A stretch of 21,975 nucleotides of DNA from assembly GCA_022572485.1 (NCBI GenBank), contig JACZVU010000026.1, forward strand, positions 1 to 21,975, given 5' to 3'. Position 1 is the stretch's first letter, and every line of letters starts with the position of its first letter. The notes under the pieces are model-generated. The model ran no database searches, had not been told where the DNA came from, and was given only the letters and a program-made list of their open reading frames with translations. Positions 21,483-21,975 of the stretch are shown here, in pieces. A program made the translations under genes and the position numbers. Origin of the DNA: Myxococcales bacterium. Its GTDB lineage: Bacteria; Myxococcota_A; UBA9160; SMWR01.

Positions 21483-21975
21483 ATGGTGATGAATCGACCC
21501 ACCAAGTTCTTGTGCAATCTGATGGTGTTGGGAGTGTCACTCGGCCTGACGATACCGGCTCTGGCTGGCCCGACAACGACCCCGACGCCGAGCGTGACTC
21601 CGTCGGCCACGCCGACTATAACGCCGTCTCCGACGCCGACTGCGTCGCCAACGGCCACGCCGACTATAACGCCGTCTCCGACGCCGACTGCGTCGCCAAC
21701 GGCCACGCCGACTATAACGCCGTCTCCGACGCCGACTGCGTCGCCAACGGCCACGCCGACTATAACGCCGCCGCCGACGCCGACTGCGACGCCGTCTCCG
21801 ACGCCGACTGCGTCGCCAACGGCCACGCCGACTATAACGCCGCCGCCGACGCCGACTGCGACGCCGTCTCCGACGCCGACTGCGTCGCCAACGGCCACGC
21901 CGACTATAACGCCGTCTCCGACGCCGACTGCGTCGCCAACGGCCACGCCGACTATAACGCCGCCGCCGACGCCGA
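21483..21975 (+). CDS. Secreted Thr/Pro-rich repeat protein, 3'-partial
   Basis: An open frame runs from ATG 21483 to the window end (164 codons). Residues 1-29 form a signal peptide ([23 protein letters not shown], cut before GPTTTPTP). Everything after about residue 38 is built from 8-residue blocks [16 protein letters not shown] and PPTPTATP. At DNA level these make 24-bp blocks arranged as 48- or 72-bp units: CGACTATAACGCCG starts at 21613, 21661, 21709, 21757, 21829, 21901 and 21949. Such sequence forms a stiff extended stalk or linker in cell-surface proteins, often O-glycosylated. The functional domain, if any, lies outside the window. GGGAG (21473-21477) is the ribosome site. The minus-strand open frame over the same bases (Val/Gly-rich) is an artefact of the repeat. 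Confidence 0.82.
   Translation, partial: MVMNRPTKFLCNLMVLGVSLGLTIPALAGPTTTPTPSVTPSATPTITPSPTPTASPTATPTITPSPTPTASPTATPTITPSPTPTASPTATPTITPPPTPTATPSPTPTASPTATPTITPPPTPTATPSPTPTASPTATPTITPSPTPTASPTATPTITPPPTP
21612..21975. repeat. Tandem 24/48/72-bp repeat array inside the Thr/Pro protein gene
   Basis: Spacings between successive CGACTATAACGCCG cores are 48, 48, 48, 72, 72 and 48 bp, continuing past the window edge. Units are virtually identical, so the array is prone to length change by slippage or recombination. An assembly may also have collapsed it. Confidence 0.95.

Noticed and set aside
21452..21946. Minus-strand open frame encoding a Val/Gly-rich repeat protein
   Set aside because: It is the mirror of the Thr/Pro repeats; the plus frame has a signal peptide and a ribosome site.

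Overview
The window comes from a GC-rich bacterial chromosome. The PilZ-PATAN protein, the fused transporter/spermidine-synthase-like protein, the Tat-exported double nitroreductase and the lysine-rich H1-like protein together suggest a deltaproteobacterial or Myxococcota-type organism. This is an inference from gene content only; there is no rRNA or other taxonomic marker. No tRNA, rRNA or CRISPR array was found. One mobile-element remnant is present, a truncated tyrosine recombinase.

Layout. 1-4800 (+): a 5'-truncated membrane/SpeE-like fusion, then a thiamine-diphosphate enzyme of the acetolactate synthase / 2-hydroxyacyl-CoA lyase type. 4810-5376 (-): a small PlsC-like acyltransferase, convergent with the ThDP gene. 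5689-10306 (+): a Rieske oxygenase, a MATE exporter and a Tat-exported tandem nitroreductase, each preceded by copies of one dispersed repeat. 10307-11976: an accessory patch holding a VapBC toxin-antitoxin pair, the 3' end of a tyrosine recombinase gene, and a second, frameshifted copy of the last 331 bp of the nitroreductase gene. The toxin-antitoxin pair therefore sits between near-identical direct repeats. 11977-13230 (+): a PilZ/PATAN protein followed by four 55-bp tandem repeats. 13532-18437 (-): an amino-acid permease, an unrecognised helical protein, a lipoprotein-like thermonuclease with an Excalibur domain, a cupin and a membrane fatty-acid desaturase. 18859-21247 (+): a histone H1-like protein and an MscS-family channel. 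From 21483 (+): the start of a secreted Thr/Pro repeat protein that runs off the window.

Most genes look like independent units rather than one operon-encoded pathway. Several concern membranes and the envelope: acyltransferase, desaturase, MscS, MATE, permease, exported nuclease and surface repeat protein. Others are single redox or metabolic enzymes. What ties the region together is the repeat family, with core GGGGACGTTGTTGAATA. It occurs as two long hairpin elements and about six half copies in at least seven intergenic spots, often just upstream of a start codon, and it borders the duplicated segment. The duplication, toxin-antitoxin and recombinase patch and this repeat family are the most unusual content. 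I see no clear new defence system or biosynthetic cluster.
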